A stretch of DNA of 51,695 bases from an uncultured Saprospiraceae bacterium (lineage in GTDB: Bacteria; Bacteroidota; Bacteroidia; Chitinophagales; Saprospiraceae): assembly GCA_938007965.1 (NCBI GenBank), contig CALLMH010000048.1, positions 1 to 51,695 of the forward strand, read 5' to 3'. Below, in pieces: positions 7,625 through 20,600 of the stretch. Numbering within the stretch: position 1 is the first letter of the stretch; every line of letters begins with the position of its first letter. A model generated the notes under the pieces. The model was not told where the DNA came from. It saw only the letters and a program-made list of their open reading frames with translations, and searched no databases. Made by a program: the position numbers and the translations under genes.

Positions 7625-10600
7625 TTATTCTTTAATAACAGTATTTCCCATCTTTATGGTAATCGTCCCATTGTTTGAAAGCGCTTTTGATTGACCATTT
7701 TCTTTGTTATTACTTAATTCTACATCAGTAAGTATAAGGTTTCCTTGATTATAAATTGCACCTCCATTTGGATTGTCCTCTCCATCGATCAGCCTAAAGT
7801 CATGAAGACTTAATGTAGTTCCTGCTTCTACTTTGAATATCCTTCTTTCCGAGTTTCCAGAAATCGTGAAGCCGTGATTAGCTAGACCGATGATAGTAAG
7901 CTCTTCATTTACATCGATGTGATCATTGTATATATGGAGTGTGTCATCCTCTAGTGTAGAGGAGATAAAAATAGTATCTCCAACACAAGTATTTTCAATG
8001 AGAAATCGCAGTGATCCTGATGCTTCATTATTTAGATTGGTTACTTCATAGCCTTTAGCACATCCATCAGATACTAATATGGAGTAGTCTTCCACTTCTC
8101 CTGTAACGGTTCCACATGGTTCGGGCGTATTATTTGCCCATTGAGATCTAACTCTCATCTTGTAAGTGGCATTTGTTGTAATGTTGCCAGGAACATTGAT
8201 TTGGCCATAAGCTTTATGGTTTCCGTCGAATTCGGTAAAAGTTACTAGTTCATCCTCGTCAAAGGTGTATGATTTATCCCAGTCGACCCAAGCGAATAAA
8301 ATGTCTGGCTCAAAACTATAGTTCAAGCCTACCTCTATCTCATAGGTTTCGAATTTGGATAATGAGAAAGTTGTTCCTGTGTAATCACCATAATAGTCCT
8401 GACCACTCGAATTACTAACTCCATTTAATGATACGAAGTTTATGTAATCACTCCCTGTATTACTTCCACCTACAGCTGCACATTCAGATACAGGATTTTG
8501 TCGGTAAGTATAGTTGTATCTATAGGTAGTGGTAGTATCATTTTCTAAATCTACTGCATACACTTTAAAGTGAAGTCTATTTCCAGCGGTACTCTTAGGC
8601 ATAAAACCATCAGAGATAAATTGATTTTTGTTAAACCGCTTCATATTTACCGTCTCTGTAAGTTCGATATCATTGATACTGTATTTGATAAACATAGAGC
8701 TGATCGCATCACCATTATCTGTATCAGCGATTAGGCTTACATCCTGATTTCCAAATGGTAATGTTTCTGATACTGAGGTATTGATTTCTACTTTCGTAAT
8801 CTTAGGATGGTTTTCCCTACCGTCTAGACATCTTTCCCAGAGTCCTCTTCCCCATGTAGCCGCTCTTAGTGTGTTTGATCCATATACTATTTCTAGTTCT
8901 TCGATTGTAGTCGTAGGTAAGTTATCTTCCCACAACTCGTATTCTGTGTCATTCCACGACATTTTATAGACACCTATCTCAGCACCTAGATATATGTTTT
9001 TGGCATCTGTATGATCGATTACTACTGATTTAATCGGCATGGCATTCAGATTATATGTGATGTCAGTCCATGACAATCCTCCATTAGTACTTCTGAATAT
9101 TCTAGGTATATTATCTTCAAAATGGGCAAATACTACGATTACATTAGCGTCATTATTTGGATCGAAGGCTATATCTTGAATAGCCTTATTTGGAAAGGTC
9201 CCTTGACCAACTCTTACAAAACTAGCCCCCTGATTTGTTGATCTGTATAGTTTTTCGTTTTTAGAAGCCAAGATGATTTCTTGATCATTTTCTGACTTAG
9301 CCAGCTGCTGAAACTCTCCCTCGTCAAATTGATGGAGTTGATTCCACGTCGTACCAAAATTATCACTAGAGTACAGTGTCTGACCTACAGTGAATATCTT
9401 CATCTGATCCATCGGGTCATAGAGGAGCGGCGCCTCCCATTGAAGATTTCCAATGTTACTATGGTCATTTATCCAAATCGATGATAATCCACCATTGATT
9501 GATCTTTTTTTACTTCCGAATTGTATGCTGCCTATCATTCTATCAGCATCTAGAGGGTGCACTATTGCTTCCATCCCGTCAGCTCCAATCCATTCAAGCC
9601 ATGGTTGATTTTTTCCTTTATAAATACTCGTTCCATTATCTTGAGAGCCGCATACTACGACGTCATTGTCACTTTGTGATACACCTAGTTTATAGTTTTC
9701 TCTTATTCCAGTTCCATCACTAAGTATAGACCAAGTAGTACCATTGTCTGGGCTTTTGACCATGTATCCATCTGTCCCACAATATATATCACCTCCAGAA
9801 AATGTAGAATATCTAATATCTGCATGTACATAATCACTAGGTGGTGTTCCACCTCCTGACCACAACCAATCTGTGACTGTGGTCCAGCTGCTCCCACCAT
9901 TATAAGACATTCTTATATCGATATCTCCATTGATCATTATGTTTTCATTCGTTGGGCTCACATTGAAGTAAGAGCCTTTTTCATCAGAGCCAGGAATAAT
10001 ATTTATTGTGGCTCCATTATCTGTTGACCTCCATATGTTGGTATTGGAAGCAAAAAATACTAAATTAGGATTGGCAGGTGTAGTAGCTACTGTGAAGCTT
10101 CTGTACTGATTATTGGAGATATTATGAAGTAGACTCCAAGAGTTACCCCCATTATTAGAACTCCATATCTCATTTCTAGACCAATAGTAAGATCTAGGTG
10201 CGAATATTATATTGGGATTGGTTTGATGAAATTCTACACTAAAGTAACCATTGTTGCTTACTACTTGGATGCTTGCAAGGTCGTCAGTCGACCTATACAG
10301 AAATCCGCTCGCCGCTATATAGATATGATCGCTATTGTACGGGCTGAATTTAACATCATATACATAATCATCAGTTCCAAGTCCTCCTATGCCAGTACTG
10401 GTCGGGTTGAACACGGTAGTGTTCCATGTATTACCGCCGTCAAGAGATCTATAAACTCCCATGGTTACTCCATTCGATGAGTTTCTTACATTGATCAATA
10501 TATCATTTAGATCGTCAGGATTGACTGAGAATACATCTACTCCAGCTGATGATAGGTGATCGGTTTTATTTTCCCATGTTATACCTCCATTAAGAGAAGT

Positions 10601-11053
10601 CCAAAATCCACCACTACGAGAAGCGAGATACATTATCTGTTTGTTAGTCGGTTCGACCCACACTTGCTCGACTCTGCCGATGCCCGGTGCATAGTGCTCT
10701 GATATATTATTAGCGGAATAAGGACCTAGATCTACCCAGCCTGTGTCATTATTTCTACGCTCGCTTGATGGGTATTGTTTTTTGAATTTTTGATGATCAC
10801 TTGCGACTTTTCTTGGGTTTTCTAATGTTCTATTTCCAGTAGGGTAGTATCTTGGCTCTACTCGATTGACCCATCTTTGGAAACCCATCCATCCAGAACC
10901 CTTCGCAGTTCTATCTATCGTCGAAAAATATTTTTCTGCTTCTTCAATGACATCATATACATTATACGATCTATCATGCATCATATATTTATAATCTTGT
11001 GAAAAACTATAAATAGAAAGAAAGAGGAAAATTATCAGGTGTGTTTTTTTCAT
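7625..11053 (-). CDS. large secreted BNR/Vps10-like propeller protein with GEVED and beta-helix tail
   Basis: The 1142-residue protein has a signal peptide ending FSQ|DYK at about residue 19. Residues about 110-740 are a series of BNR/Asp-box beta-propeller blades (repeated S.D.G.TW motifs such as SLDGGNTW, SSNNGGNSW, STDNGAT, SPDNGTTW) as in sortilin/Vps10-like and bacterial secreted propellers. Residues about 855-995 are a GEVED domain (ends CGTVTGEVEDYSI), a beta-sandwich found in T9SS cargo. The last 140 residues (SGSLRFLIEN, then strands with GGAIYNQGNL) look like the start of a right-handed beta-helix. I cannot find a type A or type B sorting domain at the end, where cargo of this design normally has one. 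It is divergent from the giant adhesin gene with a 553-base gap. Confidence 0.85.
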   Translation of the reverse strand: MKKTHLIIFLFLSIYSFSQDYKYMMHDRSYNVYDVIEEAEKYFSTIDRTAKGSGWMGFQRWVNRVEPRYYPTGNRTLENPRKVASDHQKFKKQYPSSERRNNDTGWVDLGPYSANNISEHYAPGIGRVEQVWVEPTNKQIMYLASRSGGFWTSLNGGITWENKTDHLSSAGVDVFSVNPDDLNDILINVRNSSNGVTMGVYRSLDGGNTWNTTVFNPTSTGIGGLGTDDYVYDVKFSPYNSDHIYIAASGFLYRSTDDLASIQVVSNNGYFSVEFHQTNPNIIFAPRSYYWSRNEIWSSNNGGNSWSLLHNISNNQYRSFTVATTPANPNLVFFASNTNIWRSTDNGATINIIPGSDEKGSYFNVSPTNENIMINGDIDIRMSYNGGSSWTTVTDWLWSGGGTPPSDYVHADIRYSTFSGGDIYCGTDGYMVKSPDNGTTWSILSDGTGIRENYKLGVSQSDNDVVVCGSQDNGTSIYKGKNQPWLEWIGADGMEAIVHPLDADRMIGSIQFGSKKRSINGGLSSIWINDHSNIGNLQWEAPLLYDPMDQMKIFTVGQTLYSSDNFGTTWNQLHQFDEGEFQQLAKSENDQEIILASKNEKLYRSTNQGASFVRVGQGTFPNKAIQDIAFDPNNDANVIVVFAHFEDNIPRIFRSTNGGLSWTDITYNLNAMPIKSVVIDHTDAKNIYLGAEIGVYKMSWNDTEYELWEDNLPTTTIEELEIVYGSNTLRAATWGRGLWERCLDGRENHPKITKVEINTSVSETLPFGNQDVSLIADTDNGDAISSMFIKYSINDIELTETVNMKRFNKNQFISDGFMPKSTAGNRLHFKVYAVDLENDTTTTYRYNYTYRQNPVSECAAVGGSNTGSDYINFVSLNGVSNSSGQDYYGDYTGTTFSLSKFETYEIEVGLNYSFEPDILFAWVDWDKSYTFDEDELVTFTEFDGNHKAYGQINVPGNITTNATYKMRVRSQWANNTPEPCGTVTGEVEDYSILVSDGCAKGYEVTNLNNEASGSLRFLIENTCVGDTIFISSTLEDDTLHIYNDHIDVNEELTIIGLANHGFTISGNSERRIFKVEAGTTLSLHDFRLIDGEDNPNGGAIYNQGNLILTDVELSNNKENGQSKALSNNGTITIKMGNTVIKE

Positions 11054-11606
11054 AAAAAAAAGATAAAAGGATGTTTGAAACTATTGGTGTTTGTTCTTAA
11101 ACTAAAAATATAAATATCAATATCAAGTGAAAAGTTCTATCAAGTGAGAATCTTGTATGAAGGCATAATAAAATCCATATTATTGATTTAATTTAGTGAA
11201 ACTGTCTAAAAATCAGCTCAAAATAAGGCTGTATGTTGCTTTCATAGCTCTATCTGTCATTTATAAGACTACAAATTCCTCAGATAAGGAAAAAAATCTG
11301 TTTTTATTTAATAAATTTTATTCGTTTTGTAGGCACAAGCAGCTCGCATAATGACATATTGTTTTGTTTTAGCAAATTTAGTGAATAAATATTTGGAAAA
11401 CTATATTATTTTCAGTTGAGAATGACTATTGGTTTACATTTAATTGAAATTATTGCAAACTATTTTCTACATTTGGACTTACGAATTTTTTTTAGACATA
11501 GAATATTCCCATTCTTTGTCTCAGACAGGCGGCTCTTCCATTTACAATTGAAATATATTGTAGAGTATTCTACTATTTACATTTTATTAAAATCAAATTT
11601 CATAGC
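11054..11606. other. long divergent intergenic region upstream of the giant adhesin
   Basis: This AT-rich stretch separates two divergent secreted-protein genes. On the plus strand TACATTTG at 11468-11475 fits the -7 promoter consensus, with a TTG 21 bases upstream; it would give an adhesin leader of about 125 bases. No clear promoter is seen for the minus-strand gene. A short ORF at 11416-11610 has a composition like the flanking non-coding DNA and no recognisable features. I see no further structure. Confidence 0.5.
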
Positions 11607-14600
11607 ATGAGATCACTCATACTTAGTTTATTATTTGTTGTGTCTAGCATATTTGCTATAGGTCAAGCCTCTGAAACGTGCTCAGCAGCGGAAGGAGCGG
11701 CAATGGCATTGACAAGTTTCCCTAATACGGAAACTATCACCGTAGATCCTGCATGGACCAATGATACAGAATATATACCGACGAATCCATCGGGAGCTTT
11801 ATCTGTTGCCTATTGGTCTTTTCAGATCTCTGCTTCAGGTTTTTATAATATCGATTTCCAGACAACGGGAGCCGCTACTATCAATACGGACGTCAGTATA
11901 GGTATTTCGGATGGGACTATTTCTGCATGTCCGATGAATGCCTCTACCACTGAGATATATTCTGGAATGCTTATGATAGGTATGACTTCTTCGGGGGGAT
12001 GTACATTTCTGTCCGCAGGTACATACACTATGGCATTTGCTGTAAATCAAGGAAATGAAGGTGAGATAGAAGTCATAATCAACAACGGCATCGAACCGAC
12101 CAATATTACTTGTGCAACTGCAAGTACTATGAATGGAGCGCCTACTCCAGGAGCGACTAATGAAGGAAATAACTCTTGTTCATCTGGACTAGTATGGTAT
12201 GAATACACAGTTGTCCAGGGAGGATCAGTTACTTTGACAGCATCTACATCAGGTACAGGAACAGATATTCCTGCGGCTGATTTGATACTAACTCAATACT
12301 CTATAGACAATTGTGCAAGTTTTACGCCAGTAGTTGGCAATACTGTAACTATCCCTTGTTTACCAGTTGGGGCAGTCCTAAGTTTCGAAGTAGGGGATGA
12401 TACTGCACCAATAGAACAAGGAACTTTCACAATAACTATAGTAGACGATATGAGTCTTATCACTAATGAAACTTGTGATAATGCTGTAGCGACTCTAGTT
12501 CCTACCTGTATGACTACAGAATTAACTACTTCAACCACAAATACAACTGTAGATGCCTGTCCAGATCCTTTTGCTGGATGTCCTACTTTTGAAACAGAAT
12601 CCACGGTATGGTTTGCATTTACAACAGACGGGACAGCTCAAACAGTAGATATAGAAATAACGAATGGGTCAATATCTGGGACAGAATTTGCACTAATAGA
12701 TGCTTCTGCAGGATGCCCAAGTATGATAGCTCCTGCAACAGCTATTGGTGGATGTCAGACAGGCGGCTCCCTATTGGCTCAAGCAATTGATATAAACACA
12801 ACTTACTATATAGCTGTATCTACAGCTGCTGGAGGAACGGACGGAACGTTTACATTAAATGTAACCCCTCAAAATCCACCATCAAATAATACTTGTACTG
12901 ACGCGATAGATATCTCTGCAACAGCTGCTGCGGGCATAGACGGAACTACGGCATGTGCTACAGCTGGAGTGTTTGATTTTTGTCCAGCAATATCGGAAGA
13001 CCATGTAGTATATTATACATATACAGTAGATGCTTCGATCACAACAAATAGAACAGTAACAATAACAACAACTGCTAGTACTATTCCTACTGGAACAGCT
13101 GCTACGAGCCTTGGATATGGAATATTTTCGGATTGTGCAGGCACTCCAGCGACTATGCCATCAGGAGCAAATTTATTGCCATTAGTGGGAGCTCCAGGAG
13201 ACTTATGTGATCCATTAGCAGGTACAATCACGTACGAATGTGTAGAGCCAGGAACATCATTTACAATCGCAGTTGCTTCTGCAGATATGATGGAAGGTGA
13301 CTTCAATATCATGATTACTGAGATGGCTACAGGTACTGCGGATAATGATGACTGTAATCTTGGCAGTAATCCAGATATCACAGATGTAACTATGGGTACG
13401 AATTTTTGTGCTGATGGAGAGTTTGATTTTTGTGAAATGCCTACATCAGCCGACCACCAAGTATGGTATCAATACACCAACGATAATAATTCTAATGTTG
13501 ATCTAATAGTAACATTTAGTGGAACAGCAACTCCTTCTTCAGCTACAGATTTATCTATGTTAGTACTTTCTGGTGCTTGCGGAACCAATACAGTATTTCC
13601 TGGAACACCTACAGATGGATATTGTAATATTTTAGGAACGCCTACAACAATTTCTTGTATAGAAGTTGGAGAAACAATAAGAATCTTAGTAGGAAGTGAA
13701 GAAGATCCTACAATGCAAGGACCTGAGGGAGATTTCAATATTACAACAGATGAAATATCTAACTCACCAGCAAATGATGAATGTACTGGAGCGGTAGATA
13801 TTACGCCCCCAACATGTACATGGATAGCGATAAGTTCTTTGCCAGGTGTACCTGCAACCGCTGAAAATGCTTGTCCGGAAGATTTTAATACAGTCCCAGC
13901 GGGATGTGGTTTTACAACGGAAGCTACGGTTTGGTATAGTATTACCGTACCAAATGATTTACTAACGTATACACTAGATATACAAAATATCTCTGATGAT
14001 GCCTTCTTATCTATATTCGAAAGTACAGGTGCGGATTGTGATTCATATGGTACACCATCAATAGGTGCAGATTGTGAAACAGGAGCAGGTCCACATGGAG
14101 GTACATATGGTAATCTAACAAATGGAGCTACATATTTCATAGCGGTCGGTGACCCTACAGAAGCGAGTGGATTTGATTTTGAGATCAGATTAAATTTGCT
14201 ACCAGAAAATGATGAATGTGCAGATGCAATCGAACTTTCAGGCAATACACCGACAGACGGTACTACAGCTTGTGCTACACAAGAGATGTCAGCATACAAT
14301 GGGGCCTGCGCAGATGCAGATGAAACAAATACTGTATGGTATGAATATACTGTACCATCTGGAGACAAAGGATTTAATATAACAATAGCCGCTGGAACAA
14401 CAGCGTTTACAGCGCCTATTATCACTTCTGTTTTTGAAACAGATGCTTGTGACATATCAGCGGCCACTTTAGTGGGTATGGATAACTGTTCAGCATCAGC
14501 TGCAATTGATCAGCAGTTCGAATGCGTTGGACCTGGGACATATACGATTATGGTATCTACAAGTTCTATGAATGAGGGTGATTTTCAAATAACGATTACT

Positions 14601-17600
14601 CCAGTAGAAATTGTACAAGCAAATGATAATTGTGATGCTGCGGATGCAATCACTCTTAATCCTGGTCTAGAATGTACATGGATGCCTACCACTGCCACAA
14701 CAACCGATGCATGCCCAGAAGTTATGAGTCTAGATCCTTCAAATTGTGGAATAGATGAATTCCCAGTCGTATGGTATAGTGTGACTGCACCAGCAAATGC
14801 AACCTTCTTAGACCTACAGATTACTGGAGCTGGAGCGGGTGTGCCATTTATGGCTGTATATGATGATGGAGCGGATTGTAATCTTCTTTCATTTGTTAAC
14901 GGTTCTACATGTTACTCTGGTGTTTTTGAAGATTTGAATGCACTTGGAGAAAACCAAATAACTGTAACTGGGGGTACTACATATCTTATCGCAGTAGGTA
15001 CTGATGATTTGGATGGATCGACTATTGATTTCGAGATCAAGTGGATTACTCCTCCAGTAAATGATGAATGTGCAGATGCTATAGACCTAGTTGCTGCCAC
15101 TGCAACTGATGGAACCACTTCATGTGCTACACAAGAAATGAATCCTTACAATGGAATGTGCGATGATGTAGATGAGACGAATACAGTTTGGTACACTTAT
15201 ACGGTACCAAACGGTGACAAGGGATTTCATATTACAATCGCAGGGGGAGCAACAGAACCATTTATGAACCCTATTACTACTGCAGTTTTCGAAACTGATG
15301 CGTGCGATATATCAGCTAATACTCTGGTAGGTATGGAGAATTGTGCAGCATCTGGACTAGATGAGCAATTTGAATGCGTAGGACCTGGTACGTATACCAT
15401 TTTGATATCTACAAGTGCAGCGAATGAAGGAAACTTCACGATAACTATTACCCCGATAACACAAGTTGTAGCAAATGACTTGTGTGACAACCCGGAATTG
15501 CTACCAGCTCAAGAACAATGTGAATGGACGGCATTTACAGCCGTGACCACTGACGCATGTCCTGAAGACTTTGATTATGGTTCAGATTGTGGATTTAATG
15601 ATTACCCTGTGGTTTGGTATTCAGTAACTTCTCCAGCAGATGCGGACTTCTTGGATGTCGCATTAAACTTCGGAGGTACCATGCCATTCTTCGCAATTTT
15701 TCCTTCTACTATTGAATGTGAAAATGTAACGTCTGGTAATGCGTTGAATGCGAACTGTATCGTAGGACCAATTGATGAATTAGGAGCTGGTAATGAAATA
15801 CCAGTAACAGAAAACACTACATACCTTATAGCGGTTGGTGCCAATGTCGACGCAGGTGTTGCCGCATTAGAATTCGAACTGAAGTGGATCACTCCACCTG
15901 ACAATGATGATTGTGCAAACGCAGAAGTCTTCAATGCATTGACAGCTTCTGGGAATCCTGGAGAATTCTCTCAGACGCTAGTTATGGAAACTACACAATG
16001 TGCAACATTAGGATTGACAGGTACCGCATGTGATCCAGATAAAACGAATACAGTATGGTATACATATACAGTCGGTATGGATGTAAAAGAAATAACCATC
16101 GATATCACTAATTACATGAATACGAATACTGATCCAACTGCTATGCCGGAGTTTAGCTTAGCGGTATTTGACGGATGTACATCACTTGGGTTTTTGACTC
16201 AAGCTGACGGATCTGCTGCTGATTATTGTGGTGGCGAAGGGGTTGATTTATTGACGTTCTCTTGTTTAGATGAAGGAGACGTCTTGACTATACTAGTGAG
16301 TAGTTCTGCATTAAATGAAGGTACTTTTGATATTACTATTAATACTGCAGAACCGAATTGTACATATACAAATGATGAGTGTGATAATGCATCTCCTCTT
16401 ACGGGCAATCCTGACCCATTGATCACAGATGATCCTAACGATTGTGTTCTTGTTTCTGGATGTAATGATCTTGCATGTACTGAATTTGACTTTAGTGGAG
16501 CGTGTCCTGGAATTGATGTACTTAATTCTGTATTCTATACATTTACTACAGATGATCTATTAGATGTCAACGGAAACCCGGTAGATGCATTTGTAAACAT
16601 TGAGGTATTGAATGGAGAAGCTGGAGAGTTGGATTCTCCAGGAGCGATATTATTCAGCGGTGGTTGTGGAGCGGCTGCAGTGATAGGAGCATGTGCTGGG
16701 ACAGGCGGTCTAGGAACATTTAATTCTGGTCCATTAGGAATGCCTGGGCAGATATTACCGAATACGACATATACAGTAGTAGTATATAATGGAGATACAA
16801 ATCAAAACGGTGGAACATTCGATCTATGTGTAACCGTATCTTCTGGTTGTGTAAATGATGAAGTGTGTGATGCATTCACATTAGATCCAGGAGTGACAGT
16901 AGATAATCCAGCTAGTTCTACAGGGTGTACAGATGATGTAGACGTAAGTGGTTGTGGAGCGGCACAAAATGAAGCTACACTTTGGTACCAAGTAGAAGTT
17001 CCAGAAGGAGCGTCATCTATAGAGATAACATTGTTTAATCAGCCTACGGGCGGAGTTACTGGTGATGTTTCGATTGCGGTAGGACCATTGGTCGATTGTA
17101 ATAATCTGGATTTGAATGATGTATTGTACACTGACTGTGCTGGATTTACTACCAATGGTGGCGTCCATGAAATAGAATGTGCTGTTGAATTTGGTACTTA
17201 TTGGATCCAAATCGGATCAGAGGACGAAATGGAAGCTGGCGATTTTACGATCACATATACCTTTAATACAGACCTAGAGCCTTCAAATGATCTCTGCTCA
17301 ACAGCTGAGAACTTAGACGTAACTGATATTTGTGAATTTGTAAGTTTTCCTGGAACATTGAAGGGAGCTTGTCCAGAATTATTTGATCTAGGCGCTTGTC
17401 AATTCTCAATGAATGGTGGTGTATGGTATACGATTACTATTCCAGCGGGACCGCCTACTGTATTAGATATGGATATTGAGATAGAGCAACTTGCTAATCC
17501 TATGATCGGAGTGTTCGAGTTTGATTGTATGAATGCTGGAGATCCAGCGAATAACAATGGAATCGTAGGTTCTGTAATGAATGCAGACGGAACGGTTGAT

Positions 17601-20600
17601 TGTTCTGATATGGCATTGACTGAAGGTATTGGCGTAACTCCAGGGACTACATACCATATCCTAGTTAGTTCTTCTACTATGGAAGATACAGATTTCAATA
17701 TCAATATAAGATTGAATGCACCGCCGATCAACGATGATCCATGTATTACGAGTATCAATCCACCATTAGATCTTACTGGTGGGGGTTCGCATGCCGGAAC
17801 TACATGTTGTGCTAGAGGTCCAAAAGATAGTAACCCTGATGGGTCTCAAGCGGATTGGCAAAACCAAAATCCATGTAATGATTCTACTGAGGACGCTGCT
17901 GTTTGGTATATGTTTACTGCTGACCCTTTAGATGCAGGATATCAAGTGATCGTAAATGGAGGATCAATATCCAATCAGATGACGGTACAAATATACGGAA
18001 CAGCTAATCCAGGTGATCTATGTAACGCGGTACCGACGGGCGATGGAGTGATCGCTTCCTCTTGTTCTTCATTATCTGTAGATATTAGATTCCCAAATTG
18101 TGAGGATGGATTTACATATTTTGTAAAAGTGACATCTGATGATGATGACTGTGGAGATTTCGATATTACAATTCAGAAAGCCGATGTATGTGATTATGCG
18201 GATGAGTGTGAAGATGTAACAGAAATGTTAGAAACGAGTACGCAAGAAAGCTGTGCAGATCCACTAGAATATATTACGGTGCCAGGTTGTTTGGATCTAG
18301 CTTGTCCAGAAGATGCATTTAATAATTGTATGCAAGATATGGGACCTACAGTTTGGTTTCAGATTATCATTGATGATCCAGAAGCTACGGCACTTATCAC
18401 TCAAGTCGATGCTCCTGGATTCGATCCAGTATGGGCTATATTTGAAGGGACATCTTGCGCAGATATGACGCCAGTAGCAAGTCAAGAAGTTATTGATGGA
18501 GTTACTCAAACTTTCCCATGTAGTAATTCTGATGGAGATGCATTAAATATCTACTCTACTCCTATACCACCAGATGCAATTGCCAATGGATTGATGTACT
18601 GGGTATCAGTTACTGGTCTTGGAGAAATAGAAGATCCTAACTTTGACTTTAGTTATAATAGTGCTCTGCCTTGTCTATCATGTTCTGGAGATAGTCCAGT
18701 CGATTGTAACAATGGAGAATTTACTGCCTCAGTAATGGAAAATGGTACATGGGTAGAAGTTCCAGATGATTTCCAATTCTGTCAAGGGATAGATGTTCAA
18801 GTTTGTCTTGATTTTAATTATGATACGACGGGGTCTGGTAATGACTGGTTGCATGGATTTGTACCAGTATTTGGTCCAGGGTGGGACGTCAGTGATGATA
18901 TCCTAGCGGGTATTTCTCCAGGTGGTAGTTTTGAATTCTTTGGAGCGACTGGAGATTGTGCACCGATATTGAATGGATACGACCTGCCTAATGTATGTAC
19001 ATATGTAGAAGACGGAGTGCTTAAGTTATGTAACTCTGCATGTGATGCCAGTTGTCCATGTTCTGGAGGAATGGAAAGTGGAGACGCTCTCCCATCAGGA
19101 TACTGGTGGAATACAGGTGGAGGAAATCCTACATGCGGTACATTTGGATGTTCTCCTGCATCTTTCTTCGGATGGCCGAGTGCAACGAATGTGGACGTGA
19201 CAGTTTGTTTTGAATTAATGACAAAAGAATTTGATTCTTTCGAAGAATGTGAAGAGAAGAAAAGTCTTCAGATAATAGTACAGACGTTTTCTGATGCAAT
19301 ATCAGGATGTTGGGATGATGCCAATCCATGTGTAGTAGATCCTTCATTTCAAGGACCTGCATGGCAAATGGAATGTAACGTACCACCACCAGTAGAGGGA
19401 TTAGATGCTGAGTTGTGTAATGAGGGTACTTTAGATCTTTTTGTACAAACAAGTGATGGGTCACCTACAGAGATACAGGTAGATGTAATAGATAATCCAA
19501 ATGTATCTGGAGAGAATAGTTTTACATTCAATGGAGGTACAGGAACCATAGATGATCAACTAACAAATAATTCTACAGTTACTCAAGTAGTAGAGTATGT
19601 AGTATATTCAGTAGATCCAAGTCTACTTTGTCCTGGTACATTGGATACCATTGAGGTGACAATTTATCCTGAATTGATGGTAACGTTTGATCCAGTATTT
19701 GTCTGTGAGGGAGACTGTACAGATATTACTCCTGATATCATCGGGGGAGCAGGTATGCCTTACGAATATGAATGGAGTAATGGAGACATTACGGCATCTA
19801 CAAACGTATGTCCAGTAGTACCAACTACTTATTTCGTAACGGTAACAGATGTATTAGGATGTCAGGGAATAGGCGAAGTAGAGGTAGATGTGAAACCTCC
19901 AGTAGAGTTATTATTACCAGAATCTATAGATGTATGTAAAGATGACTCTTTCGATCCTTTCAGTCCTGACTACATTGTGTGTCTTGATTTCATTAGTGGA
20001 TCGTCTCCATATTCCGTTTCTTGGGTAACAGAACAAGGACTAGTCGGTCAGGCAGGAGGATTCCAAGGTGAATGCTTTATAATAAATGAGGTAGCCTCTT
20101 CAGCAATATTAGGTTCACCGATGGGTGTTTATACTTTGGAAGCTGTCGTTACTGATTTCTTTGGCTGTATGGGTACTGTAGATATGGAAGTTGTCATTAC
20201 AGGAGAACTGACATTGTTGCCTATGGTTTCAGATGTAGAATGTGGAGATACAGAGGCAGACATTACTATTACAGGATTTGATAGTGCAGGTGGGGCAGTT
20301 ACTTCCTTCTTACTATATGGTGGATGTCCAGACAATGGTCTTGGAACTTTCTTGGATGATGCATTTGCGCCGACAGGAACATGGACTTTCCCTACAGTAG
20401 ATCTCAACGATTTCACATGTTACACCATTGTAGCATCTACGGAATCAGGATGTCAGAGTACAATTGAGATAGACATACCAGTGACTACGGGAACACCTAT
20501 AGATATTGGTGGAGATGATGCTGTGTGTATCGGTAGTGATGCGACCATAACAATAGCGAATGCAGGCGACTATACAGGTTTCGTATGGACACCAAACATC

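Noticed and set aside
11416-11610. 64-residue ORF before the giant adhesin
   Set aside because: Rich in Phe, Ile and Tyr like translated AT-rich DNA; it overlaps the adhesin start and lies across the presumed leader.
13469-14467. 332-residue minus-strand ORF (and others such as 21764-22702) inside the adhesin gene
   Set aside because: Long antisense frames are expected opposite Thr/Asp/Gly-rich repetitive coding DNA; their Ser/Val/Pro-rich translations mirror the adhesin codons and lack any domain.
14208-18660. Repetitive DNA resembling a CRISPR or tandem satellite
   Set aside because: The repetition is in-frame protein module duplication with divergent copies, without regular spacers.
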